Part shown: positions 9,148 to 20,203 of the stretch, in pieces | Layout of the letters: each line of letters begins with the position of its first letter | How positions within the stretch are numbered: the first letter of the stretch is position 1 | DNA from: Cerioporus squamosus | Taxonomy: Eukaryota > Basidiomycota > Agaricomycetes > Polyporales > Polyporaceae | Assembly (NCBI GenBank): GCA_022592435.1 | Contig: JABYQS010000341.1 | Coordinates: forward strand, 1-29,130 | Reading direction: 5' to 3' | Length of the DNA stretch: 29,130 nt | The notes under the pieces: model-generated | Database searches by the model: none | Told to the model about the DNA's origin: nothing | The model's input: the letters and a program-made list of their open reading frames with translations, nothing else | Position numbers and translations under genes: made by a program

Positions 9148-10990
9148 GAGCGTTTCGGTTTCCGCCAAGCCGTCAGTAGGGCAGACGCAGTGAGCAGAGC
9201 AGGCAGAGTTTGAAAAGGGAGTAAGCTGAGGGTGTTATCACTTTGGAACGAAAGACGTTGGGCCAAAACCACGACAGTGATGATCGAAACCCCGACTTCG
9301 GCGCTCCGATAAGGGCAAGCATTTTTCGATCTCCGTCCGAGCCCACATGTCCGAGTCTCTATTGCAGCTTTCAAGAGCTTTCAACGTCCATCGAGAGGAT
9401 GCGCCAGGACGTCTCCGGGATATAAGTCGTAAGGCCGAGCAAGCACGGCAGCACCCGCTACCCAACAATTAGAGAATTTTGAAGAGTATCATTCTTGATG
9501 TAATATGTCAGTAAATATGTGACGATATGTACATGAGGGACCAGTAGTGAACACTCTACAGTGAAGAAGGAGGCCACTGCTCACGTCGCAAACATGTAGC
9601 GGAGACGAGAGTGATGGGAATATAAGAGGTGTACAAGTAAGGAGTGTAGGCGAGGAGAAGAGAGTGGAAGTTAATGTCATGGAGGCGGGAATGGCTTATG
9701 GCATCGAAGTCAGAGCCATCCTGCCATGGTCGTTGGTTGAATAGAGTATATGACAGCGGCGCTGGCACTGACTCGAGGGCGGGACCATCGCTGGCGACAC
9801 TGCCGACAGTTGCCGCAGCTGTCTCTTCGCCGGATGCCTTCCACAGCCTGAGATGGCATGTGCTCTGCAAGAGAGTCGCCAGACACGTCCTCGGAAACAT
9901 AGTCAGCCTTGTGGGGACTGAGACATACCGGGTGCGGGGTCTGAGGATTACTGTGACGCCAGTACAAGTGCAGCTTCGGGCTGTAACGTAGGCGAGCCCT
10001 CTTGCGTGGAAGTCGATTCGAAGTACCGCTTCAAGCTTGCGGTTCGGAGCTGGCAGATGGCGCCTTTTCCTTCCGAGTCAACGCCAGACAGAGTCGGACT
10101 CTTTGAGTGTCGACTTTCCAAATATGCTGTCAGCAGAGGGACATTGGGGTTTCAGTAGTGGGGGAGGCGAGCGGAGAGCTCGGAAAGGGAGTAGCGCATT
10201 GTCGAACTTGGGAGACCCTTGCATTGCGACCGCCATATTCTTGCCCTCAGACGAAGTGCGAGCGGGTGATGACCGCGGACTTGGCTCGTGCGGCATAGCC
10301 TATCCTCCGGTGTCGTTCCTCCGATGGAACGCGGCCTGGGTGCAGTCGTACGTCAATGTGGACTGATCAGCTGAGCAGAGGCAGCAGTTGGAGAGGGAGG
10401 GGCGCTTATCCTGGACTCTGGCTAGAACACGCGGGCAACTCCCTAAGCAGACTTGGCTAGTCGGTAGGAGAATGAGAATGACTCGGAAGTGTGTGTGCTG
10501 GAGTCCGTCCCGCGCAGTCGAGCACGATGTGGTGACGGTAATTTGAAGTAAAGGACGAAGGCAAATGGACGGAGGCCGCCTCGCAAAGAGCCATAAGACA
10601 CTGTCTCAGGATATCGACTTTTCTGATGAGGTAACGAGAAGAAAGGACGTCGAGGATCGATACCGGAACCCCAGCGTAGGAGCCGCCAATATCATGAAAC
10701 CTTGAGGATAGACATTGTAACAACGGCAGATAGAAGCCGATCATAAGTGGGGTCAATGCCGATAATGCTTTGTCATATTGATCCAGGTAAGAAAAGCCTG
10801 CCTGCCCTGAACAAATTGAAGGAACAGACACGAATTTCGGATTTTGTATCAGTCTCTGCGCACGAGTTCTAGTCCAAGACCCACCTACCAGAGGTAGCGG
10901 GAATATAGACACAGTCAGGAAGTGAGTATAGCTAACTTTGCGTGAGCAGTAACATGACTGTGATACTGAAAACCTCCTGATCGAACAGAA
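9148..10990. other. Gene-poor region between RPAP1 and PRMT3
   Basis: This 1.8-kb interval holds the divergent promoters of RPAP1 and PRMT3. A minus-strand frame is open from about 10057 to 9556 (roughly 165 codons; the first ATG is at 9900), but it matches nothing I recognise and lacks clear exon partners. Other open frames start with TTG or GTG. It may contain an unrecognised short gene or a non-coding transcript; I call none. Confidence 0.5.
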
Positions 10991-13229
10991 ATGGCGCTCA
11001 GGTTAACCAGTTCTCACATCCTCGAGCAGGAACATCACTCGGACCCAGAACAGGGCGATGATCATCCGGGGACATCTAGCTCCGAAGATGAGGAAGATGA
11101 CGAGGATCTGACCTGGGACGACTGGGTCTCCGATTCTCTCGCGAGACGCCCGTGCAAATCTCTGTTCGAAAACCGGACGTTCGACACTGTGCAGGAAACG
11201 CTGCTCTACGACGAGAAAACCCACGGATTCAGTCTCAAGGATATCACCGCACGACTTGGTCAGTTTCCTGTCTTCAAATGCACTGGCCGGGACCGTCCGC
11301 TAACCGCCTTTGCAGGACTGGATCCATATAAACGCATCCGACTGATCAATTGGATCAGGAAAGAGGTAGCGGCTCGCTCTTCTTCTGCGAGGGTCATGTC
11401 TCACGTCGCGTAGCATCCCTCTTCGTCAGATGTAGCAGCACTCACTGGCTCGGAGCCGTTCTTCACCTCCGATGAATATCTCAAGCCCAGCGTGGAAGAC
11501 GACCCGTTGCTCCGTATGTGCTACATCCATACTATCGCTGCTGGTCACTGATAAAAGCATATGTAGAGATCGAGCCCGATGACTGGACCGACTCCGATGA
11601 GGAAGAAGAGCTTCTGAAACCAGAAACGCCGCAGGATCTTGCAACCGCCACCCGCCGCATCCAGGCTCTCCAGCGGAAGCTTGAACAAGCGAAGAAGGAC
11701 CTCATATACTACCGTCAGTTTGTCAGCGAGCGTTTGAACCTCGCTGGCCTGACGGACGAGCTGAAGAAAAGCGACGAAGCATCGTCGTCCTCCACGCACG
11801 TAGCGGTCCCACTGCGCGACGACGACTCGCACTACTTCCAGAGCTACGCGGAGAACGGTATGGAGGTGTCTACCAAGAGCCTTGCTGCTGCTAATGACGT
11901 CGTGCAATCGCAGACATCCATTCGGTCATGATCAACGACAAGGTTCGCACGGCGAGCTACGCGAAGTTCATCCTGTCGAACCAGGATGCGTTCAAGGATG
12001 CGGTGGTCATGGACGTCGGCTGCGGAACCGGTATCCTGTCGTTGTTCGCAGCCAAGGCGGGTGCGAAGCGTGTCTTTGCGATCGACGCCAGCGACATCGC
12101 CGAGAAAGCCCAGAAAATTGTCAAGGACAACGAGCTCGACAATGTCATCACGTATGTCTCCACCCCTCTCAGTCTTGATTTGTCTGGCTCACAAGGCATC
12201 GTAGCGTCATCCGCGGAAAGGTGGAAGATATCAAACTGCCTGACGGCTATGAGAAGGTCGATATCATCGTCTCCGAATGGATGGGATACGCCCTCCTTTA
12301 CGAGTCGATGCTGGACTCGGTACTCCACGCACGCGATCGCTTCCTCCGGGAGGGCGGCATCATGGCGCCCAGCCAGACTCAGATGATGTTCGCTCTCTGC
12401 GAGGCTGGAGAGCTCTTCAAGGAGCGCATCGGCTTCTGGAGCGATGTGTACGGTAAGACCGTCTTGTTTAACTTCACTGTGGGACATAACTCAGTCGAAA
12501 CGTAGGCTTCGACCTTTCTGCTATGGCTACCGATGTATACGAGGACGCCGTAGTTGACGTCGTCGGTCCCGAGACTGTTGTGAGCCAACCCGTAGTTATC
12601 AAGGTGCGTCATCCAGTCTCTCCTCTCTCGATCTGTATCCTCACCGATCGGGCTTAGGACCTCTACCTCGGAGACATCACCCCCAAGCAACTGGACTTCT
12701 CTTCCTCCTTCAAGCTCGTCTCGACCTCCGATCAACGCATCAAAGTGCACTCCTTCGTCCTGTACTTCGACACCTACTTCACGTCCACTGGGGAGCCGAT
12801 CCCGCCAGAGACCGATGTCTACATCGTTAAGGAGGGCGATCCTGTTCTGGCCGAGGTCTGGCCGCTCGGCGGACGGCCGTACCAGGCGCGCAGGATGAGC
12901 TCGGGCAGCCCATTGAAGGGCAAGGGCCTTCCGAAGATCACCAGCTTCAGCACTGGACCAGCGTCCGTGCCGACGCACTGGAAGCAGACGATATTCTTCT
13001 TACGGGAGCCCATATCGGTCGCGGGAGGTGAGTTTACGACTCTGCTCCCGTCGTCCCGTAATATCTGATCGAGAATGCCCGTGCAGGTACCGTCGTCGAG
13101 GGAACCTTCAAGTGCAAGAAGAGCTCCGAGAACTCGCGGGAGCTGGACGTCGAGATTCACTACACCGTGAAAGACCCGGAGGACACGTCCACGCCCGACG
13201 TCTTCGTGCAGCTCTACAAGGTTCGGTAG
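10991..13229 (+). CDS. PRMT3: Protein arginine N-methyltransferase, PRMT3 type
   Basis: Nine exons: 10991-11258, 11316-11365, 11414-11513, 11567-11857, 11914-12151, 12205-12452, 12506-12603, 12658-13027, 13087-13229. They join to 601 aa with all phases consistent. PRMT3 uses S-adenosylmethionine to form asymmetric dimethylarginine; its classical substrate is ribosomal protein S2. An acidic N-terminus (~residues 16-45) precedes a degenerate zinc-finger region (~53-105). The PRMT3 signature [11 protein letters not shown] and a coiled coil (~150-200) follow. In the methyltransferase core, the SAM-binding motif is [10 protein letters not shown] (267-276), the double-E loop SEWMGY...YES has E340 and E349, and the THW loop is at 537-539. 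About 40 extra residues sit before the THW loop compared with animal PRMT3. Intron 2 is only 48 nt with a GTAGCG donor. At intron 3 I chose the TAG acceptor (11566) because it gives EDDPLLQ, as in the family. Confidence 0.94.
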
Positions 13230-14185
13230 GCGTTCATGACTCGCCATGCGAAAAATAGCGGAAGACGTGAGAAGAGAAGTAGAAGACAATGTATCCTTGA
13301 GGCTGTACAGTCGGAATCCAGGTCCTTGAGGCTGTATTTTATCCTGTGAACGAATGCCTGGGTCCGGGCGGCGGGGAGTCTCTCGAGCGGCTTCGAACGC
13401 ACACCCGTCGACACCGTGTGGGTATTCGAAGAGAGTATTTGGCTTCTCCACTTTCCTAGTACAGCGACCCTGGGAGTCGGCAGTCCCTATCATACCGCCC
13501 AATACACTCATAGTCAACGGGGCAGTGTAAGCATGCAAGAGGGACCCCTGTATAAACCAAACAGGGAACAATGTCTGGGCTGGGCGCGGAATCCGGCCTT
13601 CTTTGGGAGAGGTCCGAGACAAGGAGGCAGTCGCGTCATGCGCGGACGGAGTTAGCAGCAAGGATCAGCCCTCGACCCAGGGTTACCACGGTGGCGATGC
13701 TGCCTACCTTCGTCCGCTCCGCGAGTGACCGCATTATGAAGACTAACATGGATCTGCACATGTTCGTTCCTTGCTACTATCTGCGCCCCATGTGGTCGTC
13801 GGTCTTGTGGTGCAGGACCAGCAGCCAATGCGCTGCAGAGTTTTTCTCGGCGTTGATCGAGTCAGAATGCAGCGGCCCCGCCTAAGTAGGTTATTCCAAC
13901 ATCCGCTCACTGAGCGTGTGCATATAGGGTAAGTCGTTGCATCCAGAGGCGTGACTGTGTTATACTATTGAACGGACAGTCAGGCACGAACAGTGTCTAT
14001 CCGAGAGAATGAGGACCAGGGCTGTCCTCGATAAATCTGAGTGGGAACGGGGGGTTCGGTCATCCGTCAAGTACGTCGGGTTGACTCCCGCCGTGCTGGG
14101 AGGAACGAGACAGAAGACGGTCAGCGCTCTGCCAGAGAGAACCATCGAACACCAGTGATACTCACCAGGACAGAACCCGCCAGTA
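13230..14185. other. Intergenic region, no gene seen
   Basis: This is the 3' flank of PRMT3 and the 3' side of the small minus-strand gene. Open frames here (for example 13571-13885 plus) show no family motif and no splice partners. I see no repeat or RNA gene. Confidence 0.5.
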
Positions 14186-14637
14186 CTACGTCTCGGACGA
14201 GGTGGCCGCGCCCGGCGATGACGAACTGGTCGCCACAGCCTTCCCTTTCTTGTCCTTCTTGTCCTTCTGCTCTTTCTTGTCCTTCTTATCCTTCTTCTTC
14301 GTAGAGGGCTTCATCGGGACCCCAGGACTTCCCCACCCATAGGAGGACGACAGAGTGGCAAACGCACTCTCGTAGTCTTTGGGAGCTGGTGTCTTAGCGG
14401 GCCGGGATGTGGCGGAGGTGCCCTGGGGGGTAGAGAAGGAAGGTGCGAGCGCGGGGGTCTGGTTTCTCTGAGAAGACTGGTCATGCGTTGGCCAGGGTCT
14501 CGAGTGTGGCATCGCGTTCTGCTCCGATCGCGTACCTTTGGTATGAGATTGGTTGTGGACGCTGTCGGCGTCGCCACATCTTCGTTAGTGGTGATGGCGA
14601 AAGAGACGAGAGAAGCGGAAGGGCTTGGTTGAGACAT
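14186..14637 (-). CDS. Small conserved-looking protein with Lys/Asp-rich tail
   Basis: Two exons, 14637-14536 (34 codons) and 14476-14186, are separated by a 59-nt intron (GTACGC donor, CATGAC branch, ACCAG acceptor). Together they give 130 aa. The N-terminus is Ser/Thr/Pro-rich. The core, APKDYESAFATLSSSYGWG, resembles a short motif I associate with small uncharacterised fungal proteins (DYxxAFxxLSSSYG). The C-terminus is a run of KKDKKDKK-type repeats followed by a Ser/Ala tail. There is no signal peptide or membrane segment. The basic tail could bind nucleic acid or phospholipid or act as a nuclear signal, but that is inference; the function is unknown. Confidence 0.72.
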
Positions 14638-15500
14638 CGGGAGAGTTACAATAGTTGGAATCGGAAGCGGTGTTGATGGGTGGGATCAGGCGGACGCGGC
14701 CTAGATGAAGAGAGAGGAATCGGTGAAACTGGGGTCTTGGTGCGGAGCTTTGGAGATACATATACATACACAGAGACGCTCGGTGCGGCCTCTGTAGACT
14801 TCCCATGGTCTTTACAAAAGGTCAGCACCATCGATATACTGCGAACCCTCTGCCACGAGAGCCCCGACGCTTCCGCAACTGGGTGCGGTCCGGGTGGCAC
14901 CTGGCTCGAGGCAAAAGATTCGTCGCAGTCGGTGTTCAACCAGCTAATGGTGGAACATCGACCGCGCATCGCAGTAAAGTAACACTTTCTCGACGCGCCC
15001 TTCCATCCGAGATCGCGCTGCGCTGGTGATCGAACAAAACATGAGCACTGCGTGTAAGTATTCGCGACCTTGGTACTGAATGACGTACCACGTCGAGTCA
15101 TACTCAACTTCAGGGACAACGGAGTCTTTCCAGACAGCACATGGAATTGTGGTGAACTCACGCTGGCAGGCACAAGGTGAGCATGAGTCTACGAAGCGGA
15201 ACCGCCACCGCCGGTTCCGCCGCAGCCTGAGGTGTTCAAGTGACGGTCAAGTTGGTTGCTTGGTCATCGTCCGCAGCCTTAGAGAGGTCATTCGCAAGTA
15301 CCAGACGTTATCCGCACTATACTTTCCTGAGGATGAGTGAGAATGTAGGATAGCACATTCGGGGATGAGTGTCGTCCGCAGCTGAGGTGCGCCGCAGACG
15401 CAGACGCAGACGCCCGGAGTCACTTCAACCTCGCGCTCATCCCGACCGAGGCTTGAAGTTGCGCCTCGCCGCTCTGGCAACTAGACATCATCTTGCCAAG
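14638..15500. other. Intergenic region, divergent promoters
   Basis: This lies between the minus-strand small gene and the plus-strand oxygenase. A 175-codon minus-strand frame (14646-15173) overlaps the likely promoter and has no recognisable features. No gene is called. Confidence 0.45.
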
Positions 15501-17154
15501 ATGTCCCTAGTTCAGGCTGCGCATGTAGCAGAGTCTGCGGATGCGTTCAAGCACATTCCAATCATGTAACGGTCCAGATGTCTCCAAAGTTTAAGCCGTG
15601 CGACTGATGACATGTTGTAGCGATCTCAAGGAAGTCGACAGTCCAGACCTCGAAGTGCGGAAAGTTCTGGCTGACCAGGTCCGAGATGCCTGCATGAATG
15701 TTGGCTTCCTATATGGTAGGCATATGCCAGGATAGGGAGGCGTCGAGGGTCAGACTGATAAGCTACATCATATCATGCAGTGAAGAACCACACCATACCA
15801 GAAGAGACCATCAACAAAGCCCTTGCGGCATCCAAAGAGTTCTTCTCTCTACCTCTCGAGAAGAAGTTGGAGGTAGCTGTCACAGCGTCGCAAGAGCACA
15901 GACAGAGCCGCTGATAAGGCCCTCGATCGACATGCCGTGCGATCATAGCTGGATATAAGAAAGACGGCCAACTTCAAAGGCTATAACCCCATCCTGAGCA
16001 GCAACAACGACCCCGGAAACGGCGGAGATCTCCACGAAGGCTTCGAGTTTGGCTGGGAAGAGCTCGAAGCCCGCGCCAACGATGAGAAACGGGCCAACGA
16101 CGGCGCGATGGCGGGCGCAAACGTCTGGCCTGCGGACACCCCGGGCTTCAGGGACGCTGTCCTCGAATACTAGTGAGTCAAGTGGGGCACACATCGACCC
16201 ACTGCTCTTTGCGCTGCGCGCGACACTGACCGACTGCGATCGGGCGTTTCTCCGTCTACCATCCGCAGCCACGCAGCAGTGAACCTGGGGCGGAAGCTCT
16301 TCCCACTCTTTGCCCTTGCGCTCGACCTTCCGGAGGACTTTTTCGCCGACAAGGTACGCGCTTGGTGGACTCAGGCGGGTGTGTACTAACGCAGTGAGCG
16401 TAAATGTAGACGAAGAATGCCGCTGCGATCATGCGCGTCCTGCATTACCCGCCACAGACGGGCCCTGTTGACGACAGAGTCATTGGCATTGGGGCGCATA
16501 CTGAGTGAGTCCCCCTCCCCTTGTGACGATATATGACATCTGAGTTGACGGCGTGACACAGTTTCGAGGTGTGTCTTCCCATCGCATTGTGATTGCTTCC
16601 TTGCGCTCATTCCTTTCCGGATGCGCTCATTCCTTTCCGGATCGCCAGTGCTTCACTATCCTCTGGCAAGAACCCGACATCCAGGCACTCCAAGTACTTA
16701 ACAAGCAGAACCAATGGATCGACGCGCCTCCGATCCCTGGGACCTTGGTCGTGAAGTACGCGCATGTCTGGCCGTGCTAACTGCACCGAGCTGATGCGTT
16801 TTCTCCAGCCTGGGAGACCAGTTCGCACGCTGGACAAGTGAGAACAGACAGATCTCCCTTGTTTCGCACTGGAGTGCTGATCCCATACGTTACTTCAGAC
16901 GATGTCTTCAAATCGACCGTACATCGAGCGATCAACAGGAGCGGCGTGCGTCGTTACTCGATCCCGCTCTTCTTCGGAACAGACTACGACGTCAAGCTCG
17001 AGGTGAGTAAACCCCTCAGCCCGAAGCGTGCGCACTAATGCTTGGAGACTAGCCCATCCCCAGCTGCGTCTCGCCTGACCGTCCGCTGAAGTACGAGGTC
17101 GTCACCGCCGGAGACTACGTCAAGGCGCGCCTAAAGGCGGCCTATGGCCACTAG
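15501..17154 (+). CDS. 2-oxoglutarate/Fe(II)-dependent oxygenase, isopenicillin N synthase-like
   Basis: Eleven exons: 15501-15565, 15621-15715, 15781-15872, 15949-16172, 16269-16353, 16410-16504, 16562-16568, 16649-16755, 16809-16837, 16899-17002, 17053-17154. They join to 334 aa in phase. The N-terminal domain starts HIPIIDL (17-23), followed by ACMNVGFLYVKNHTIP, the usual non-haem dioxygenase N-domain. The catalytic jelly roll carries the iron ligands H217 and D219 (GAHTDFECF) and distal H275 (STVHRAIN). Arg285 and Ser287 in RYS match the 2-oxoglutarate-binding RxS. All ligands are intact, so an active enzyme is expected, probably a hydroxylase or desaturase of a small molecule; the substrate is unknown. 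Exon 7 is a 7-nt microexon that completes D219 and encodes F220 and E221. The intron after it carries a 20-bp tandem duplication. The gene is tail-to-tail with the P450, 183 bp away. Confidence 0.94.
16562..16568 (+). other. 7-nt microexon in the oxygenase gene
   Basis: TTTCGAG lies between a 57-nt intron (16505-16561) ending ACACAG and an 80-nt intron (16569-16648) starting GTGTGT. It supplies the third base of the iron-ligand Asp codon plus Phe and Glu. Without it the frame shifts and the conserved GAHTDFECFTIL is lost. Confidence 0.85.
16602..16641 (+). repeat. 20-bp perfect tandem duplication inside an intron
   Basis: Positions 16602-16621 and 16622-16641 are identical. The duplication lies in the pyrimidine-rich part of intron 7. 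Without it the intron would be 60 nt, the usual size here. Confidence 0.95.
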
Positions 17155-17337
17155 GACCTTCCATCGGAGCTTTTGAGCTCGGATGGGATGAAGGGAAATG
17201 TAACGATACGTGTATAGTACGGATACAAAGTGTTGTACAGTAGAACAGTATGCGGCGATCCCACAGGATACAAGACACTGACAACCAAGAAAGGGGATCG
17301 GACGTGAACGAAGTATCGGAAGAGGAGCAACAGCAAC

Positions 17338-19774
17338 TCATGTGTGCGCCTTCCACATGTAGGGAGTGACGAGCAAGGGGCACTGGCTGCCTTCTTTGTG
17401 CTTGCCCATAACATACGGCCGCGTAAGCACACTGCAGCGCAAGGGTCAGCATCCGAGCAAGGATCATGAGACAGAACAGATAACGTACACGTTCGCCTTG
17501 CCGACCTTATCGCACTCCGCGAACTTGAAGTTCGTGACGAGCACGAACATGAACATCTTGATCTCGATGATAGAGAACTTGACCCCGATGCATGACTGCG
17601 TGCGCGATGTGTTATCAAGCAAGCACGGACTTCACAGGACGCTAGAGACTCACTCGAGGGCCAGCAGAGAAAGTCAGGATATTGTTGTACAGTCCTGGCT
17701 GCGCTTTCACAGCTTCGGGGAGGTTGTCCCACCTCTCAGGTCTGTTCAAAGATGCCAGAGTCAGTGCTGCGATCGGATGAGACGCAGGCATACAGAGGAC
17801 ATACTTGAACGCCCAGCCATCCGGACCCCAGACCTCGCGATCGAGGTTGAACGCCTCGATCGGCACATGCACACAGCTGCCCTTCGGCATCACGAAGCTG
17901 TTCGCCTCCTCGTTGTCACCATACTTAGTTTGGAGCTTCACCGGGGTCGACGTGGGGATCACATCGTCCTTTGTCGCCACGCGGATGGACGAGTGCACTG
18001 GAGGAATAAGGCGCAGCGTCTCGCGCACGACGTTCTCGAGGTAGGGCAGCTCGGCAATCTTCGCGTACAGGGAGGCGATCTCTTCCTGTGTGAGCGTTTC
18101 GAGAGGGGCAGTTGGGGCGATCGAGAGCAGCTCGGCGCGCAGCCGGTCCTGGACTTCGGGGTAGACGGAGAGGAGGTAGAGGATCCAGGTGACGGAGAGG
18201 GAGCTGGTGTCGGAGCCGGCGAACATGAAGGTGTTGATGTTGTGTAGGATGTCTTCGTCGGAAATGCGCTGGTCGGGAGGCAGGTCCGCAGCGGCGTTTG
18301 ACCTCACTTATACAGGAATGAGCTCGGAACGCAAAGCAGCGATTGGCAGAGACACTCACGAAGCGCGCTAAGGAGGTCCTTCCCGCCATAGCTGGTGCCA
18401 GCCTTCTCGGCCTCCTCGATTTTTCGCTTCTTTTCCTGGATCAGACGACCAGCGACGCGCTTAATCACCTCATGGGACTTCTTCACCACAGAGTACCGTT
18501 GTCCGGGCTGAGAAATGGAGTTGGGATCAACAGCTTACAAGCACGGATCGAGAGAACTCACCGCGAGGCGATCAAGGATAGGGGCGTATACTATCGCCAG
18601 CTCCCAGAAACCACCTCCCTGCTGAGATACGGCGATCTCGAACATCTCCTTGTACGCCATGAACAGTTCGTTCGACTCATCATGGATGGCGTTGAACTCG
18701 TAGTCGAAGCCTGCAAGACCGATGACGTTGAAAGTTGCCCGACTGACCCAGTGGCAGACGTCTAATCTTGCTCCGCCCTTCCACCGCTCGCCGTCAGGGC
18801 CGTGTTGCGCATCTGCTATGAGAGCGAGCCAGCGTTCCTTGAGCTCGAGGGCTTTCCGAAACGTAACGGGCACGAGTGCGCGCATGTTCTGGACGGAGAA
18901 CGCCGGAGTTGCAACCCGCCGCTGTCGTTTGTGCATCTGGCCTTCCGCAGCGAGCATGCCAATCCCGATCAAGCTGCCAATGAGTGCGCGAGACTGCCAT
19001 GGCTTCTCGTAGATGGTAGAGTGTTTGAGGATGTGTGCGAGCGACACCGGGTCGAGGGTAAACAGTCGTTGGTCCCACTGCCAGTAGAGTTCAGCAAGGA
19101 GAAAGGCTGTCAGATCCGAGCTCACACTCACCGGGAGAAAGCCGCGTATCCTCACGTTCCGTCCGTAGTGCTTCACGAATGCTTCGTGTATACGAGGGGA
19201 TCTCGACGGACTGTCGAGCGGTCAGCGAAGTCAGGTCGGGACGAGAACTGTGGCAAATCAGAATCCCCAGACGACCGGACTTCCGCTGATCTGCTCATCA
19301 CATTGACTACTTCCACTTCCACGTCTCGGTGCATATGAGCAGAAAGCTGTGGCAGCTTTCGGTGCACGTAAACGGCTATCCGCTCCTCGCCGACAGCGCT
19401 AGCAGCTGCATGCCTCTCTGGGTCCATAGACGTCTCAGCCGTGCACCAGCGATGTCCATATGGGTGTATCCTCTCGTGTGCCAAGAACACCTTCCCCTCA
19501 CCCTGCCCTCCCCGAGGCCGCACGGTAAGCGCCCATCCGCATCGAGGATCCGTGGACGTTGTCGGAGAGGAAAGAGAGCACACTGACCAAATGGAGGTAC
19601 TCACTCAAGAACCATGCTCATATGATTCCCAAACAAACTGCGAGTTGGTGGACCGGGAAGCCTACGGAGAGGGTTCCATGCCGGCTCGAGCACAGCAAGG
19701 TAGAAGAGGTAGGCGACGCCCGCTGCTGCTGAAGCAGCTAGGAGGCTGTAGAGTAGTGTAGATGAGGAAGCCAT
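17338..19774 (-). CDS. Cytochrome P450 monooxygenase (microsomal, basidiomycete type)
   Basis: Eight exons: 19774-19605, 19210-19132, 19077-18562, 18507-18360, 18306-17805, 17741-17654, 17595-17489, 17431-17338. They join to 567 aa. An N-terminal membrane anchor (~residues 4-29) is followed by the proline hinge LPGPP and the family-typical GNHMSMVLDPSRSP. The I-helix oxygen-activation motif is AGSDTSS (334-340), the K-helix ExxR is ETLR (400-403), PERW is present, and the haem loop FSAGPRSCIG has the axial Cys503. The C-terminus ends QCPLLVTPYMW, as in related fungal P450s. All signature residues are present, so it should be active with a P450 reductase at the ER. The CYP family and substrate cannot be named from sequence alone. 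Intron 1 is 394 nt, several times longer than the other six (53-63 nt). It shares a divergent promoter region with CCDC25 and converges on the oxygenase. Confidence 0.96.
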
Positions 19775-20203
19775 CTCTGGTGGAAGTCGTAGAGTCGAAT
19801 GAAGGAAGAGAGGGATATATACGAAAGCGAAAGCAAAGACGTTCAGGTCTTATTGTTTCGGAAGACAATGATAGGTTTGAACGCCGCCGCCCAGGCCAGA
19901 CGCGGCCACGCCGAGTACTGCCTCGTCGCAGCGCTGATGGTGGCGAGCCCGAGGGGTTTTGTGGGCATGTAGAATTGGGTGTAAGTAGACCAGGGAGGAG
20001 GAGGAATGAGTTTCAGTCTCCGAGTCCTGCGAGCTGGGCCTTGCTGTTGACACATCTTGCTGACGTAAACCGTAGGCGCCTTGCTTGCCATTTTGGGCAG
20101 CAGCGGCCTATTACCCCTGAGGCGTCTATTTGCGAGGTTCAATCTTCCCTTCGGTGACCAAGATACACGACTCGTCAGATCGAACAGTTTAACCACAACA
20201 AGC
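19775..20203. promoter_or_regulatory. Divergent promoter region of P450 and CCDC25
   Basis: This 429-bp interval separates the P450 start (19774, minus) from the CCDC25 start (20204, plus). A TATATACG-like stretch at about 19816-19823 lies some 40 bp upstream of the P450 ATG. I see no open frame or repeat worth calling. Confidence 0.4.

Noticed and set aside
9148..9168. Upstream TTG start for RPAP1
   Set aside because: TTG is not a normal fungal start; the ATG at 9145-9147 gives the expected N-terminus.
9556..10060. Open minus-strand frame (~165 codons) between RPAP1 and PRMT3
   Set aside because: Only the last ~115 codons follow an ATG, no motif is recognisable, and no exon partner with good splice signals was found.
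14646..15173. 175-codon minus-strand frame
   Set aside because: Lies in the shared promoter region, Ser-rich with random-looking composition and no homology I can recall.
19173..19604. 143-codon minus-strand frame through P450 intron 1
   Set aside because: Starts at the GTG of the splice donor and is out of frame with exon 1 and exon 2; the P450 is complete without it.
15501..19774. Calling the oxygenase/P450 pair a biosynthetic gene cluster
   Set aside because: No synthase, transporter or pathway regulator is visible in the window; two tailoring enzymes are not enough.
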